From: Bifidobacterium breve
GTDB taxonomy: Bacteria; Actinomycetota; Actinomycetes; Nanopelagicales; Nanopelagicaceae
Reading direction: 5' to 3'
NCBI GenBank assembly: GCA_945863115.1
Contig: CAMAYZ010000001.1
Span: forward strand, 116,107 to 180,106
DNA: 64,000 bases
The translations under genes and the position numbers were made by a program. The notes beneath the pieces are model-generated. The model ran no database searches and was not told where the DNA came from. It was given only the letters and a program-made list of their open reading frames with translations. Shown piece after piece: positions 37,620 through 47,432 of this stretch (its first letter is position 1; the number at the start of each line of letters is the position of its first letter).

Positions 37620-38666
37620 ATGAAGACTTTTAATTTAGCCGTAATCGCTGGCGATGGCATTGGTCCTGAAGTTGTGGCCGAAGGGCTAAAAGTCCTTGAT
37701 GTTGTCTCAGCGAATTATGGAGTTGAGTTTAAGAAGACCAATTACGAACTTGGCGCAAGTTACTGGCACAAGACTGGTGAAGTTCTTCCAGATTCAGTGA
37801 TGGCAGATCTTGCGAAGGCAGATGTAATTCTTTTGGGCGCTGTTGGCGATCCAACAGTTCCAAGTGGTGTTCTAGAGCGAGGCTTATTATTAAAACTTCG
37901 TTTCGCTTTTGATCACTATATAAATCTTCGCCCAGCAAAATTACATCCTGGTGTGAAATCACCACTTGTTAATTCTGATTCAATTGATTTCGTTGTTGTT
38001 CGTGAAGGAACCGAAGGCCCATATGTTGGAGCTGGCGGAGTTCTTGCCTACGGAACCAAAGATGAGATTGCAACTGAAGAGAGCTTAAATACTCGACGCG
38101 GCGCCGAACGGGTAATCCGCGATGCATTTGCTCGCGCGCAAGCCCGTCCTCGCAAGAAGTTAACTCTGGTTCATAAGAACAATGTTTTAACTCGTGCTGG
38201 CGGTCTCTGGACTCGCACCTTTAATGAAGTGGCAAAAGAGTTCCCAGATATCACTACAGATTATTTACATGTCGATGCTGCATCAATGTTCTTTGTTACC
38301 AACCCAGAACGCTTTGATGTTGTCGTAACCGACAATCTCTTTGGCGATATCTTGACTGATATTGCTGCAGCAATCTGCGGTGGAATTGGACTTGCTGCCT
38401 CTGGCAATATAAATCCAACCGGCGAATTTCCTTCTATGTTTGAACCGGTTCACGGTTCAGCCCCAGATATTGCTGGTAAATCAATCGCTGATCCAACTGC
38501 AACTGTCATGTCGGTTGCAATGATGCTTTCTCATCTTGGTTTAACTGATGCTGCTGCTGATATCGAGCGCGCAGTTGCAGCAGACTTACTAACTCGCGGT
38601 GATGCAAAGCGCAGCACGGTTGAAGTTGGCAATGCACTTGCTGCCGGAGCCTCTGGTGCAAAATGA
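37620..38666 (+). CDS. leuB: 3-isopropylmalate dehydrogenase
   Basis: Oxidative decarboxylation of 3-isopropylmalate in leucine synthesis. The same enzyme can act on 3-methylmalate in the citramalate route, which fits cimA two genes downstream. The 348-residue product has the start [20 protein letters not shown], the substrate loop [14 protein letters not shown] and the metal/NAD signature [13 protein letters not shown]. It follows serA by 8 bases. leuA, leuC and leuD are not in this window. Confidence 0.96.
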   Translation: MKTFNLAVIAGDGIGPEVVAEGLKVLDVVSANYGVEFKKTNYELGASYWHKTGEVLPDSVMADLAKADVILLGAVGDPTVPSGVLERGLLLKLRFAFDHYINLRPAKLHPGVKSPLVNSDSIDFVVVREGTEGPYVGAGGVLAYGTKDEIATEESLNTRRGAERVIRDAFARAQARPRKKLTLVHKNNVLTRAGGLWTRTFNEVAKEFPDITTDYLHVDAASMFFVTNPERFDVVVTDNLFGDILTDIAAAICGGIGLAASGNINPTGEFPSMFEPVHGSAPDIAGKSIADPTATVMSVAMMLSHLGLTDAAADIERAVAADLLTRGDAKRSTVEVGNALAAGASGAK

Positions 38667-39748
38667 AAATAAACTTAAACCCTAATCCAAATCCAGTTCC
38701 GGATGCCGAGCGCGATGAGAAAATTGCTGCTGGTGGATTCGGTAAGTATTACACCGACAACATGGTGACAATTGATTGGAACGAGACTGAAGGCTGGAGC
38801 GATGCCCAGTTAAACGCTTACGGCCCAATAACTTTAGATCCAGCAACTGCAGTTTTTCATTATGGTCAAGAAATCTTCGAAGGCATGAAGGCATATTCTC
38901 AACCTGATGGCAGCATTTCATTATTCCGCCCAGATGCGAATGCCCGCAGATTTGCTAGAAGCGCTGCACGTTTAGCTCTTCCAGAACTTACCGTTGAAGA
39001 ATTTATTGAAACAATCACAACTTTGGTTAAGCAAGATCGTAAGTGGGTGCCGATGAAAGTTGGCGAATCCCTTTACATCCGTCCATTTATGTTTGCAACT
39101 GAAGTTGGTCTCGGAGTTCGCCCTTCCAATCGCGCTAAATATGTTCTCATCGCAACACCAGCCGGTGCCTATTTCAATGCTGCAAATGCCGTAACTGTTT
39201 GGATTTCAACTGAGTATGTGCGGGCTGCAATTGGTGGAACTGGCGAAGCAAAATGCGGTGGAAATTATGCAGCTTCACTTGTTGCCCAGAAGCAAGCTGC
39301 GACTAAGGGTTGCGATCAAGTTGTTTGGTTAGATGCAGTTGAACGCAAGTGGGTTGAAGAGATGGGCGGAATGAATCTTTACTTCGTTAAGGGTTCTGGA
39401 AAAGACGCCACTGTCATCACTCCAAAGTTGACCGGCACCTTGCTTCCTGGAATCACTCGCGATTCGATCCTTACTGTTGCAAAAGATTTAGGTTACAAAG
39501 TTGAAGAAGTCATGCTTTCAATCGATGACTGGCGCGATGGCGTAGCTAGTGGTGAGATCACAGAAATATTTGCTTGTGGAACTGCAGCTGTAGTTAGCGC
39601 AGTGGGAGCTGCAAAGAGTGAATTCGGAACTTGGACAACTGGCGACGGAAAGCCTGGCCCAATAACAATGCAGATTCGTGAAACTTTGCTCGGAATCCAA
39701 CATGGAACTATCGAAGATAAACATGGTTGGAACGTGAAGGTCTGTTAA
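38663..39748 (+). CDS. ilvE: Branched-chain amino-acid aminotransferase
   Basis: PLP enzyme of fold type IV for the last step of valine, leucine and isoleucine synthesis. The 361-residue class-II form has [14 protein letters not shown] near residue 60, the PLP lysine in [16 protein letters not shown] (about 195), and the C-terminal [10 protein letters not shown] phosphate-binding loop. It overlaps leuB by ATGA and abuts cimA, whose ATG follows the stop directly. Confidence 0.96.
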   Translation: MKINLNPNPNPVPDAERDEKIAAGGFGKYYTDNMVTIDWNETEGWSDAQLNAYGPITLDPATAVFHYGQEIFEGMKAYSQPDGSISLFRPDANARRFARSAARLALPELTVEEFIETITTLVKQDRKWVPMKVGESLYIRPFMFATEVGLGVRPSNRAKYVLIATPAGAYFNAANAVTVWISTEYVRAAIGGTGEAKCGGNYAASLVAQKQAATKGCDQVVWLDAVERKWVEEMGGMNLYFVKGSGKDATVITPKLTGTLLPGITRDSILTVAKDLGYKVEEVMLSIDDWRDGVASGEITEIFACGTAAVVSAVGAAKSEFGTWTTGDGKPGPITMQIRETLLGIQHGTIEDKHGWNVKVC

Positions 39749-41332
39749 ATGAATGACAACTTTCACATATATGACACCACTCTTAGAGACGGTGCCCAAC
39801 AAGAGGGATTAAACCTTTCAGTTCATGACAAATTGGCGATTGCACGCCATTTAGATGATTTAGGTGTTGGCTTTATCGAAGGTGGTTGGCCTGGTGCAAA
39901 TCCAAAAGACACTGAATTCTTCAAACGCGCGCAGACTGAATTAAAACTTAAGAATGCAACTTTTATGGCATTCGGTGCAACACGCAGACCAAATGTTAAA
40001 GCGGCAGATGATGTTCTACTTCGCGCACTTCAAGATTCTGGCGCAGCCGGTGTAACTCTTGTTGCAAAGAGCCATGATCGACATGTTGATCTCGCTTTGA
40101 AAACTAATTTAGATGAGAACTTAGCAATGATTAAAGAATCAATTGAATTCCTGCGCGCAGGTGGCCAACGAGTATTTTTGGATGCCGAACACTTCTTCGA
40201 TGGCTATAAATCGAATAAGGCATATGCACTTGAAGTCGTTCGAGTTTCTGCTGAAGCTGGCGCAGATGTGATTGCGCTTTGTGACACCAATGGTGGAATG
40301 TTGCCGGACGAGCTTTCACAAGTTGTCCATGAAGTATTAACCGCATCAAATGCTCGTCTTGGAATCCATTGCCATAACGACACAGGATGCGCAGTTGCAA
40401 ACTCACTTGCTGCAATTGCTGCCGGAGTTACACATGTTCAAGGAACTCTAAATGGATATGGTGAGCGAACCGGTAATGCTGATCTTGTAAGCATCATCGC
40501 AAACCTTGAATTGAAGAAGAAGCAGAAGGTGCTTCCAGAAGGCGCGCTTCGCGAAGCCTTTAGAATTTCACATGCAGTTGCAGAAGTTACAAATGTTGCA
40601 CCAAGTGCGCGCCAACCTTATGTCGGCGTATCTGCATTTGCCCACAAGGCCGGTCTTCATGCAAGTGCAATCAAGGTTGATCCTGCGATGTATCAACATG
40701 AAGAACCTTCAAGCGTCGGAAATGATCGCCGCATGTTGGTTTCTGAAATGGCAGGCCGTGCATCAATCGAATTAAAGTCTGAAGAACTTGGTATCGCAAT
40801 CGGCAACGATAAGGAAGTAGTTGGCCGAGTTGTTGAACGCGTAAAAGAGATGGAATCACGCGGTTACACATTTGAAGCTGCAGATGCCTCTTTTGAATTA
40901 CTACTTCGTGAAGAGATTGATGGAAAGCGTGCCACTTTCTTTAAGGTTGAAAAGTGGGACACAACAGTTAGCCGCGATGCTGACAACAAAGTCACTTCAA
41001 AAGCTTCTCTAGTTATCTCTGCCGGTGGAAACCAGATTGAATCTCAAGGATCTGGAAATGGTCCGGTTAATGCAATTGATACTGCACTTCGTTCTGGCTT
41101 ACTTAAGTTCTATCCCGAATTAGAAAAACTAGAGCTAACCGATTACAAGGTTCGTATTCTTGAAGGTCGTCTCGGAACTGGTGCAATCACTCGCGTATTA
41201 GTTGAAACCACTGATGGCACAACCGAGTGGAGCACTATCGGAGTTCATGAGAATGTTATTGCGGCATCAGTCATGGCTCTCGAAGATGCAGTCACATTCG
41301 GATTACTACTTCAGGGAAGAAAACCCGAGTAA
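39749..41332 (+). CDS. cimA: Citramalate synthase
   Basis: Condenses pyruvate and acetyl-CoA to (R)-citramalate, a threonine-independent entry to isoleucine. The 527-residue product belongs to the DRE-TIM metallolyases: the DRxxQxE-like LRDGAQQEG near residues 13-21, metal-binding HCHNDTG near 205-211, and GNADL around 240. GWPGANPKD and the C-terminal LeuA dimer-type regulatory domain (about 385-520) match the citramalate synthase subfamily better than isopropylmalate synthase. Operon position with leuB and ilvE supports this. Substrate specificity is still an inference. Confidence 0.9.
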   Translation: MNDNFHIYDTTLRDGAQQEGLNLSVHDKLAIARHLDDLGVGFIEGGWPGANPKDTEFFKRAQTELKLKNATFMAFGATRRPNVKAADDVLLRALQDSGAAGVTLVAKSHDRHVDLALKTNLDENLAMIKESIEFLRAGGQRVFLDAEHFFDGYKSNKAYALEVVRVSAEAGADVIALCDTNGGMLPDELSQVVHEVLTASNARLGIHCHNDTGCAVANSLAAIAAGVTHVQGTLNGYGERTGNADLVSIIANLELKKKQKVLPEGALREAFRISHAVAEVTNVAPSARQPYVGVSAFAHKAGLHASAIKVDPAMYQHEEPSSVGNDRRMLVSEMAGRASIELKSEELGIAIGNDKEVVGRVVERVKEMESRGYTFEAADASFELLLREEIDGKRATFFKVEKWDTTVSRDADNKVTSKASLVISAGGNQIESQGSGNGPVNAIDTALRSGLLKFYPELEKLELTDYKVRILEGRLGTGAITRVLVETTDGTTEWSTIGVHENVIAASVMALEDAVTFGLLLQGRKPE

Positions 41333-41335
41333 CCT
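41330..41335 (+). promoter_or_regulatory. Predicted -10 element of xerC, overlapping the cimA stop
   Basis: TAACCT includes the cimA stop codon and lies exactly 6 bases before the xerC ATG, with no ribosome site between. It predicts a leaderless xerC mRNA. Confidence 0.38.
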
Positions 41336-41341
41336 TCAAGC

Positions 41342-42241
41342 ATGAGTGCCGAGCTAGTTGCTAAATACGAAGAGCACTTGGCGTTGGTTCGAAACCTGGC
41401 GGATAATTCAATCCGCGGATATGTAAGTGATCTTGAATCCTTCTTAGCGCATATCGCCAAACTTGGAATTACTGAATTCTCAGAGCTACAAATTTCACAT
41501 ATTCGATCGTGGCTTGCCAACTTACAATCAACTGGATTATCTCGAGCAACACTTGCTCGACGAATAGTTTCCATCCGAGCCTTTACCTATTGGGCTGCCA
41601 GTCAAGGTTGGATTCCATCCGATATCGGATCAGATCTAGCAATTCCAAAGGCCCACAAGACTTTGCCTGAAGTATTGAATCATTCCCAAACCCAAATAGT
41701 TTTAGATGCAATTGTTGCTAAGGCCGGGGAAGATCCAACTCCTATTAATATTCGTGATTTAGCAATGGTTGAAGTCCTATATGCAACCGGAATTCGAGTC
41801 TCCGAAATCTGTGGCTTAAATCTTCGTGATATCGATTGGGAACGAAATACGTTATTGGTTTTAGGTAAAGGCGATAAAGAACGAGTAGTGCCAATTGGTC
41901 TACCCGCACTTGCTGCAGTAAAGAATTGGTTAAGCACTGGCAGAAGTGAATTCGCTAATGCAAATTCGGATGATGCAGTTTTTCTTGGTTCTCGCGGAAA
42001 GCGAATTGATCAACGCACAGTTCGGGAAGTTGTTTATGATGCAATGGAAGCAATCGGTTCTCATATGAGCCCTCACGGACTTCGTCATACAGCTGCGACG
42101 CATCTACTTGAAGGGGGAGCCGACCTGCGAACCGTTCAGGAGATTTTGGGGCATTCATCCTTGGCCACAACCCAGATCTACACTCACGTTTCGCCTGAAC
42201 GCCTCAAAACTGCATACGAGCAAGCACATCCTCGGGCGTAA
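41342..42241 (+). CDS. xerC: Tyrosine recombinase XerC/XerD
   Basis: Site-specific recombinase for resolving chromosome dimers at dif. The 299 residues have the N-terminal SAM-like core-binding domain (about 1-88) and the catalytic domain with all active-site residues: Arg152, Lys176, His245, Arg248, His271 and nucleophile Tyr280. Place next to rpsB suits actinobacterial xerC, but XerC and XerD cannot be separated by eye. There are no phage genes or attachment sites around it, so a housekeeping role is likely. Confidence 0.92.
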   Translation: MSAELVAKYEEHLALVRNLADNSIRGYVSDLESFLAHIAKLGITEFSELQISHIRSWLANLQSTGLSRATLARRIVSIRAFTYWAASQGWIPSDIGSDLAIPKAHKTLPEVLNHSQTQIVLDAIVAKAGEDPTPINIRDLAMVEVLYATGIRVSEICGLNLRDIDWERNTLLVLGKGDKERVVPIGLPALAAVKNWLSTGRSEFANANSDDAVFLGSRGKRIDQRTVREVVYDAMEAIGSHMSPHGLRHTAATHLLEGGADLRTVQEILGHSSLATTQIYTHVSPERLKTAYEQAHPRA

Positions 42242-42324
42242 TTAGCACCCCTTGGCATCCTTTAGGATTAGCCCAGCACAAATCGCAAGATCTGTGACTT
42301 CACGTGTCTTATTAGTTGAAGCTT

Positions 42325-42389
42325 TTAGTTAAAACTAATTAACCATTTCGGTCCGTTGAAAAACGGTCGGTGTTAAGACACTAGGGACC
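42325..42389 (+). promoter_or_regulatory. Structured rpsB leader RNA
   Basis: The 218 bases before rpsB contain no gene but fold well. GGTC (42350-42353) pairs with GGACC (42385-42389) as an outer stem enclosing two perfect tetraloop hairpins: CGTT-GAAA-AACG (42354-42365) and GTGT-TAAG-ACAC (42370-42381). A small TTAGT-TAAA-ACTAA hairpin (42325-42338) lies upstream. This three-way shape suggests an S2-binding autoregulatory leader, as known in principle for rpsB in E. coli. Confidence 0.45.
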
Positions 42390-42459
42390 AAACAAATTGT
42401 TAGGTCATCAACCGAGTGCATTTTGCTAATAGCAATCTGCAAAAAAGGAGTGTGCCGCC

Positions 42460-43272
42460 ATGGCGGTTGTAACAATGCGAGAACTTCTCGACAGCGGAGT
42501 CCACTTCGGACACCAAACTCGTCGATGGAATCCAAAGATGAAGCGCTACATATTTGCTGAGCGCAACGGTATTTACATCATCGACATCCAACAATCACTT
42601 GCACTAATTGATAGTGCTTACGAATTCATTAAGGACACCGTTGCAAAAGGCGGACATATCCTTTTCGTAGGAACCAAGAAGCAAGCACATGAGCCAATCA
42701 AAGCTCAATCTGCTCGCGTGCAAATGCCTTACGTTACAGAGCGCTGGCTCGGTGGAATGCTTACAAACTTCCCAACTGTATACAAGCGTATTCAACGTCT
42801 TAAGGAACTTGAACTCCTTGAGAATTCAAATGACCAACTTTTAACAAAGAAGGAACTTCTAGTTCTTCGTCGCGAACGCGAGAAGCTAACTAAGAACCTT
42901 GAAGGTATCCGTAACATGACTAAATTGCCTAGCGCAATTTGGGTTGTTGATACCAAGAAAGAACACCTAGCTGTTGCTGAAGCACACAAGCTTGGTATTC
43001 CAGTTGTAGCAATCTTGGATACAAACTGCGATCCAGATGAAGTTGACTACAAGATTCCTGGTAACGATGATGCGATTCGTTCAATCGCACTTCTAACTCG
43101 AGTTATTACTGATGCTGCTGTTGCTGGTCTTGCTGCTCGTTCAGCAAATGCCGCAGCTGCTGCAGATAAGGCAGCTCCAGTTGCTAAAGAAGCAGAACCA
43201 CTTGCTGATTGGGAGAAAGAACTAATCACAACTGCAGAAACCCCAGCAACTACCGAAGTAACAGGAGAATAA
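42460..43272 (+). CDS. rpsB: 30S ribosomal protein S2
   Basis: Small-subunit protein near the platform. The 270-residue product begins [26 protein letters not shown], the canonical S2 signature; a second signature, [17 protein letters not shown], is near 175. The C-terminal 45 residues are an Ala/Glu-rich extension, common in actinobacteria. AAAAAAGGAG lies upstream of the ATG. It forms the usual rpsB-tsf pair. Confidence 0.97.
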   Translation: MAVVTMRELLDSGVHFGHQTRRWNPKMKRYIFAERNGIYIIDIQQSLALIDSAYEFIKDTVAKGGHILFVGTKKQAHEPIKAQSARVQMPYVTERWLGGMLTNFPTVYKRIQRLKELELLENSNDQLLTKKELLVLRREREKLTKNLEGIRNMTKLPSAIWVVDTKKEHLAVAEAHKLGIPVVAILDTNCDPDEVDYKIPGNDDAIRSIALLTRVITDAAVAGLAARSANAAAAADKAAPVAKEAEPLADWEKELITTAETPATTEVTGE

Positions 43273-43277
43273 TTAAA

Positions 43278-44105
43278 TTGGCTTACACAGCAGAAGATGT
43301 AAAGAGATTACGCGAAGCAACTGCAGCCGGAATGCTTGATTGCAAGAAGGCGCTAGATGAAGCAAATGGCGATTACGACAAGGCTGTTGAGATCATCCGC
43401 GTTAAAGGACAAAAAGGCGTAACAAAGCGTGAAGGCCGCACAACATCAAATGGTTTGGTGCTTGCAAAAGCTGAAGGAGACGTTGGCGTAATGCTCGAAC
43501 TAAACTGCGAAACAGACTTCGTAGCAAAGGGCGATCGTTTTCAAGAACTCGCAAACGAACTTCTTACCCACTTGCTTTCAAGCAAGCTTGGCGAGATTGC
43601 AGAGTTCAGTGCGTCAAAGATGGCAAACGGCAAAACAGTTCAGGAAACTATTGACCTAGGCAATGCAACTCTTGGCGAGAAGATTGAACTTCGTCGCGTT
43701 GCAGTTCTGCAAGGCTCACCAGTATCGCTTTACCTGCACCGCACAAGCCCGGATTTGCCACCACAAGTTGGAGTTTTAGTTCAACTTGCTAAGGATGCAG
43801 CCGAAGCCGGAAAAGATATTGCTCAACATATTGCAGCGTTCGCGCCACAATTTGTTCGTCGCGAAGATATTCCTGCCGAAAGCATTGCAACCGAACGTCG
43901 CATTGCTGAAGAGACTGCCCGCGCAGAGGGTAAGCCAGAAGCTTCAATTTCAAAGATTGTCGAAGGTCGCATAACTGGCTTCGTAAAGGAAGTTAGCTTG
44001 CTAGAGCAGTCTTTCGCTAAAGATGCGAAGAAAACCGTTCAACAAATTGCGGATGAGGCAAAGACAGCCGTGTCGGCATTTCACCGATTCCGAGTTGGAC
44101 AGTAA
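43278..44105 (+). CDS. tsf: Elongation factor Ts
   Basis: Nucleotide-exchange factor for EF-Tu. TTG at 43278 gives 275 residues beginning with the conserved AYTAEDVKRLREATAAGMLD; AGGAGA lies upstream at the end of rpsB. The frame is open further 5' inside rpsB but without conservation. TDFVAKG (about residue 80) is the Tdf signature that contacts EF-Tu. The normal partner of rpsB. Confidence 0.96.
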   Translation: MAYTAEDVKRLREATAAGMLDCKKALDEANGDYDKAVEIIRVKGQKGVTKREGRTTSNGLVLAKAEGDVGVMLELNCETDFVAKGDRFQELANELLTHLLSSKLGEIAEFSASKMANGKTVQETIDLGNATLGEKIELRRVAVLQGSPVSLYLHRTSPDLPPQVGVLVQLAKDAAEAGKDIAQHIAAFAPQFVRREDIPAESIATERRIAEETARAEGKPEASISKIVEGRITGFVKEVSLLEQSFAKDAKKTVQQIADEAKTAVSAFHRFRVGQ

Positions 44106-44155
44106 TCTCGCTTACTAGTCCACAGTAATTAGTAGTAGATAAGGAGCACTTAAAT

Positions 44156-44872
44156 ATGGCCCGCAAAGGTTATAAGAGAGTGCTCCTTAAACTTTCCGGC
44201 GAAGTGTTTGGCGGCGAGAAAGGCATCGGTGTTGATCCCGATGTAGTTCATGATGTTGCATCACAAATCGCAGAAGTAGTTCGCGGCGGAACCCAGATCG
44301 GAATTGTGGTTGGCGGCGGTAATTATTTCCGCGGAGCTGAACTGCAACAACGCGGCATGGATCGCGCTCGCGCCGACTATATGGGAATGCTCGGAACAGT
44401 TATGAATTGTTTAGCACTTCAAGACTTTTTAGAAAAAGAGGGTATTGATACCCGCGTTCAAACCGCAATAACAATGGGCCAAGTTGCCGAGCCATATATT
44501 CCACGTCGCGCAATCCGACATTTAGAAAAAGGCCGCGTTGTAATTTTTGGAGCTGGCGCAGGAATGCCATTCTTCACAACAGATACCGTTGCTGCCCAGC
44601 GCGCACTCGAAGTTTCAGCCGAAGCACTTCTTCTAGCAAAGAGTGGTGTTGATGGTGTTTATTCTGCAGATCCAAAGAAGGATCCATCAGCAGTTAAATA
44701 TCAGACCGTAAGTTTTGATGATGTTCTATCTAAATCTCTTGCAGTTGCAGATGCCGCAGCCTTTAGCTTGTGCCGAGAAAATAACCTTCCAATTGTTGTT
44801 TTCGATTTGAAGAGCAAGGGCAATATCGCACGAGCAGTTCGTGGCGATAGCGTCGGAACTTTAGTTTCTTAG
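44156..44872 (+). CDS. pyrH: Uridylate kinase
   Basis: UMP kinase of the amino-acid-kinase fold, making UDP for pyrimidine and cell-wall precursors. The 238-residue length is normal. [17 protein letters not shown] (about 11-27) and [13 protein letters not shown] (about 50) form the ATP and UMP sites; the [16 protein letters not shown] stretch is near 162-177. AAGGAG precedes the ATG. It is followed by frr, as in most bacteria. Confidence 0.97.
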   Translation: MARKGYKRVLLKLSGEVFGGEKGIGVDPDVVHDVASQIAEVVRGGTQIGIVVGGGNYFRGAELQQRGMDRARADYMGMLGTVMNCLALQDFLEKEGIDTRVQTAITMGQVAEPYIPRRAIRHLEKGRVVIFGAGAGMPFFTTDTVAAQRALEVSAEALLLAKSGVDGVYSADPKKDPSAVKYQTVSFDDVLSKSLAVADAAAFSLCRENNLPIVVFDLKSKGNIARAVRGDSVGTLVS

Positions 44873-44892
44873 GGTTTTAAAAGGAGATAATT

Positions 44893-45456
44893 ATGAGCGA
44901 TATTTCAACATCATTAAGCGATGCAACTTCAAAGATGAATAAAGCGGTTGAAGTTGCTAAAGAAGATTTTGGTGCAATCCGCACAGGTCGCGCTCATCCT
45001 GCAATGTTTGCCAAAATTGTTGTTGATTACTACGGCACCATGACTCCGTTGTCACAACTTGCATCATTTCAAGTTCCAGAACCACGCATGGCCGTTGTTT
45101 CACCATTTGATAAAGGTGCATCTGCAGCTATTGAAAAAGCGATTCGCGAATCAGATCTAGGAGTTAATCCAGCATCTGATGGTGGCGTTATTCGCGTTAA
45201 TTTTCCACAACTTACTGAAGAGCGCCGCAAGGATTACATCAAGGTAGCGCGCACAAAGGCGGAAGAATCTCGAGTTTCAATTCGCAATATTCGCCGCACT
45301 GCAAAAGAAGCGATGGAGAAGTTAGAGAAGGATGGCCTAGCTGGGAAAGATGATGTTGCCCGCGGTGAGAAAGATTTAGAGAAAATAACTTCAGATCATG
45401 TTCTAAAAATTGATGAACTTTTGAAACACAAGGAAGCCGAACTTCTCGAAGTTTAA
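44893..45456 (+). CDS. frr: Ribosome-recycling factor
   Basis: Splits post-termination ribosomes with EF-G. The 187-residue tRNA-shaped two-domain protein has FGAIRTGRAHPAMF (about 27-40) and PQLTEERRKDYIKVARTKAE (about 108-127), the conserved arms of the three-helix domain. AAAAGGAG lies upstream. Confidence 0.97.
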   Translation: MSDISTSLSDATSKMNKAVEVAKEDFGAIRTGRAHPAMFAKIVVDYYGTMTPLSQLASFQVPEPRMAVVSPFDKGASAAIEKAIRESDLGVNPASDGGVIRVNFPQLTEERRKDYIKVARTKAEESRVSIRNIRRTAKEAMEKLEKDGLAGKDDVARGEKDLEKITSDHVLKIDELLKHKEAELLEV

Positions 45457-45459
45457 ATT

Positions 45460-46308
45460 ATGGATGACTTTCATTCGCTAAATGAGGCGATAAACGCGAA
45501 AGCTGGGCGAAAGCTCGGTCCATCTATTTTGGTCTCACTCGCAATCCTTGCGGTAGTTTTCTTAACTATTTCATTTGCACCACCGCTATTTGCAATTTTT
45601 GCTTGGATTGCAATCTTGCTTGCTGGCCGTGAATTAACAAAGGCATATAGAGCTGGTGGAATTGATCTGCCAGATAACGCTATTTCAATTGCGATTACGC
45701 TCTTACTTGCTGCTGCTTGGTTTGGTCGAGTCTCAGGATTAGCAGTTGCGATTGCGATTGCAATTCCATGTGTTCTGGTTTACATGCTTCTACGAGATCC
45801 AAAGGATTTCGTTCGTAAATCAACTGCTGCAGCCTTTGCTATTTTCTATCTGGCATTTCTCGGTGGTTTCATTCTGCTTCTTGCGCACGACAAAGATGGC
45901 TTAGCTCGCATTTTTACTTTGGTAGTTCTAGTGAGTTGCAACGATACCTTTGCTTATCTATTTGGAGTGCTGATTGGAAAACATCCTTTGGCGCCACAGA
46001 TAAGCCCAAAGAAAACTTGGGAAGGTTTAGTTGGTTCAATAATCGCAACAACAATTGGGTCAGCGCTGGTTTTCCAATACGCACTCGGTCACACTTGGTG
46101 GATTGGTGCCGGTATCGGCTTAGTCGCTGTTGTTACCGCAACTTGCGGCGATCTAATTGAATCAGCGGTAAAACGCGATCTTTCAATCAAAGATATGGGA
46201 ACAATCCTGCCTGGGCATGGCGGCATTCTTGATCGCATTGACTCGGTTTTATTTACTGGCCCAGCGGTCTGGTTCGCTCTCGAGTTTATTAAGCACTTCA
46301 ACTTATGA
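45460..46308 (+). CDS. cdsA: Phosphatidate cytidylyltransferase
   Basis: Makes CDP-diacylglycerol from phosphatidic acid and CTP for phospholipid synthesis. The 282-residue membrane protein has about eight helices and the signature near the C-terminus, [21 protein letters not shown] followed by DRIDS, with the metal-binding Asp residues. It starts 3 bases after frr and overlaps rlmN by ATGA. Confidence 0.95.
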   Translation: MDDFHSLNEAINAKAGRKLGPSILVSLAILAVVFLTISFAPPLFAIFAWIAILLAGRELTKAYRAGGIDLPDNAISIAITLLLAAAWFGRVSGLAVAIAIAIPCVLVYMLLRDPKDFVRKSTAAAFAIFYLAFLGGFILLLAHDKDGLARIFTLVVLVSCNDTFAYLFGVLIGKHPLAPQISPKKTWEGLVGSIIATTIGSALVFQYALGHTWWIGAGIGLVAVVTATCGDLIESAVKRDLSIKDMGTILPGHGGILDRIDSVLFTGPAVWFALEFIKHFNL

Positions 46309-47432
46309 GCGAGATAAAGTTAGTTTTCGACGAACCGAAGCAACGCGTTAAACCACCACAACATTTCTCGGATCTAGATCCAGAAGCTCGTAAGGCGAGA
46401 GCTGTTGAATTAGGAATTCCAGCATTTCGCGCCAATCAGATGGCAGTTCATTTCTTTACTCATTTCAACGATGAAACCGAAACCTGGACCGATATTCCAA
46501 AGGATTTACGCGAAACTTTAGCTAAAGAATTTGTTCCAAAGTTAATTACTTTGGTTCGCTCGGTTACCACCGATAGCGGTAAAACTCGTAAAGATTTATG
46601 GCGGCTACACGATGGCGTATTGGTTGAGAGCGTTCTAATGCGTTACACCGATCGCACAACAGTTTGTATTTCATCGCAGGCAGGTTGTGGAATGAATTGT
46701 CCATTCTGTGCCACCGGCCAAGCTGGCTTAACTCGCAATTTAACTGCTGGTGAAATCACAGCTCAAGTAGTTGCAGCCGCACGAATCTGCGCAGCAGGCG
46801 AACTACCTGGTGGCGAAACTCGACTCTCAAACGTTGTGTTTATGGGTATGGGCGAGCCGATGGCCAACTACAACTCAGTAATGCGTTCGATTCGAAATAT
46901 AACAACAGCTCAACCTGATGGTCTAGGAATTAGCGCTCGTTCGGTAACACTTTCAACCGTTGGTTTAGTAAATGGAATTGAAAAACTCTGTGAAGAAGGA
47001 ATTCCAGTAACTCTGGCAGTTTCTCTACACACTCCAGATGATGAATTGCGCGACACCTTGGTTCCGATAAATTCCCGTTGGAAAGTTCGCGAAGTTTTAG
47101 CGGCAGCTGATAAATACGAAGCAAAGACCGGTCGCCGTTATTCAATTGAATATGCACTAATTCGAGATATCAATGATCAGGCATGGCGCGCAGATTTATT
47201 GGGACGCCTTCTCAAGAATAGAAATGCACATGTGAATTTAATTCCGCTAAACCCAACACCTGGATCTAAGTGGACCGCCTCAAGGCCGGAGGACGAAGCC
47301 GAATTCGTTCGAGTCCTAGAAGGTTACAAAGTTGCAGTTACCGTTCGAGACACGAGAGGCCGAGAAATTGACGGCGCATGTGGTCAATTGGCCGCGTCCG
47401 AGATAATCTCTGAGGATGAAAAAGCTAAATAA
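46305..47432 (+). CDS. rlmN: Dual-specificity 23S rRNA/tRNA adenine-C2 methyltransferase
   Basis: Radical-SAM enzyme that methylates C2 of A2503 in 23S rRNA and of A37 in some tRNAs. The 375 residues contain the CxxxCxxC cluster motif in [11 protein letters not shown] (about residues 122-132), [10 protein letters not shown], and the C-terminal catalytic cysteine in IDGACGQLA (near 362). Its last 17 bases overlap the start of the aldehyde dehydrogenase gene, so the polyamine cassette joins directly onto this core operon. Confidence 0.95.
   Translation: MSEIKLVFDEPKQRVKPPQHFSDLDPEARKARAVELGIPAFRANQMAVHFFTHFNDETETWTDIPKDLRETLAKEFVPKLITLVRSVTTDSGKTRKDLWRLHDGVLVESVLMRYTDRTTVCISSQAGCGMNCPFCATGQAGLTRNLTAGEITAQVVAAARICAAGELPGGETRLSNVVFMGMGEPMANYNSVMRSIRNITTAQPDGLGISARSVTLSTVGLVNGIEKLCEEGIPVTLAVSLHTPDDELRDTLVPINSRWKVREVLAAADKYEAKTGRRYSIEYALIRDINDQAWRADLLGRLLKNRNAHVNLIPLNPTPGSKWTASRPEDEAEFVRVLEGYKVAVTVRDTRGREIDGACGQLAASEIISEDEKAK

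Noticed and set aside
41342..42241. Tyrosine recombinase as an integrase of a mobile element.
   Set aside because: It is 299 residues, Xer-like, in a housekeeping context with no phage genes, tRNA target or flanking repeats.
43209..43277. Longer start for tsf inside rpsB.
   Set aside because: The conserved EF-Ts N-terminus begins at TTG 43278 behind AGGAGA; the extension reads the rpsB tail in the wrong frame.
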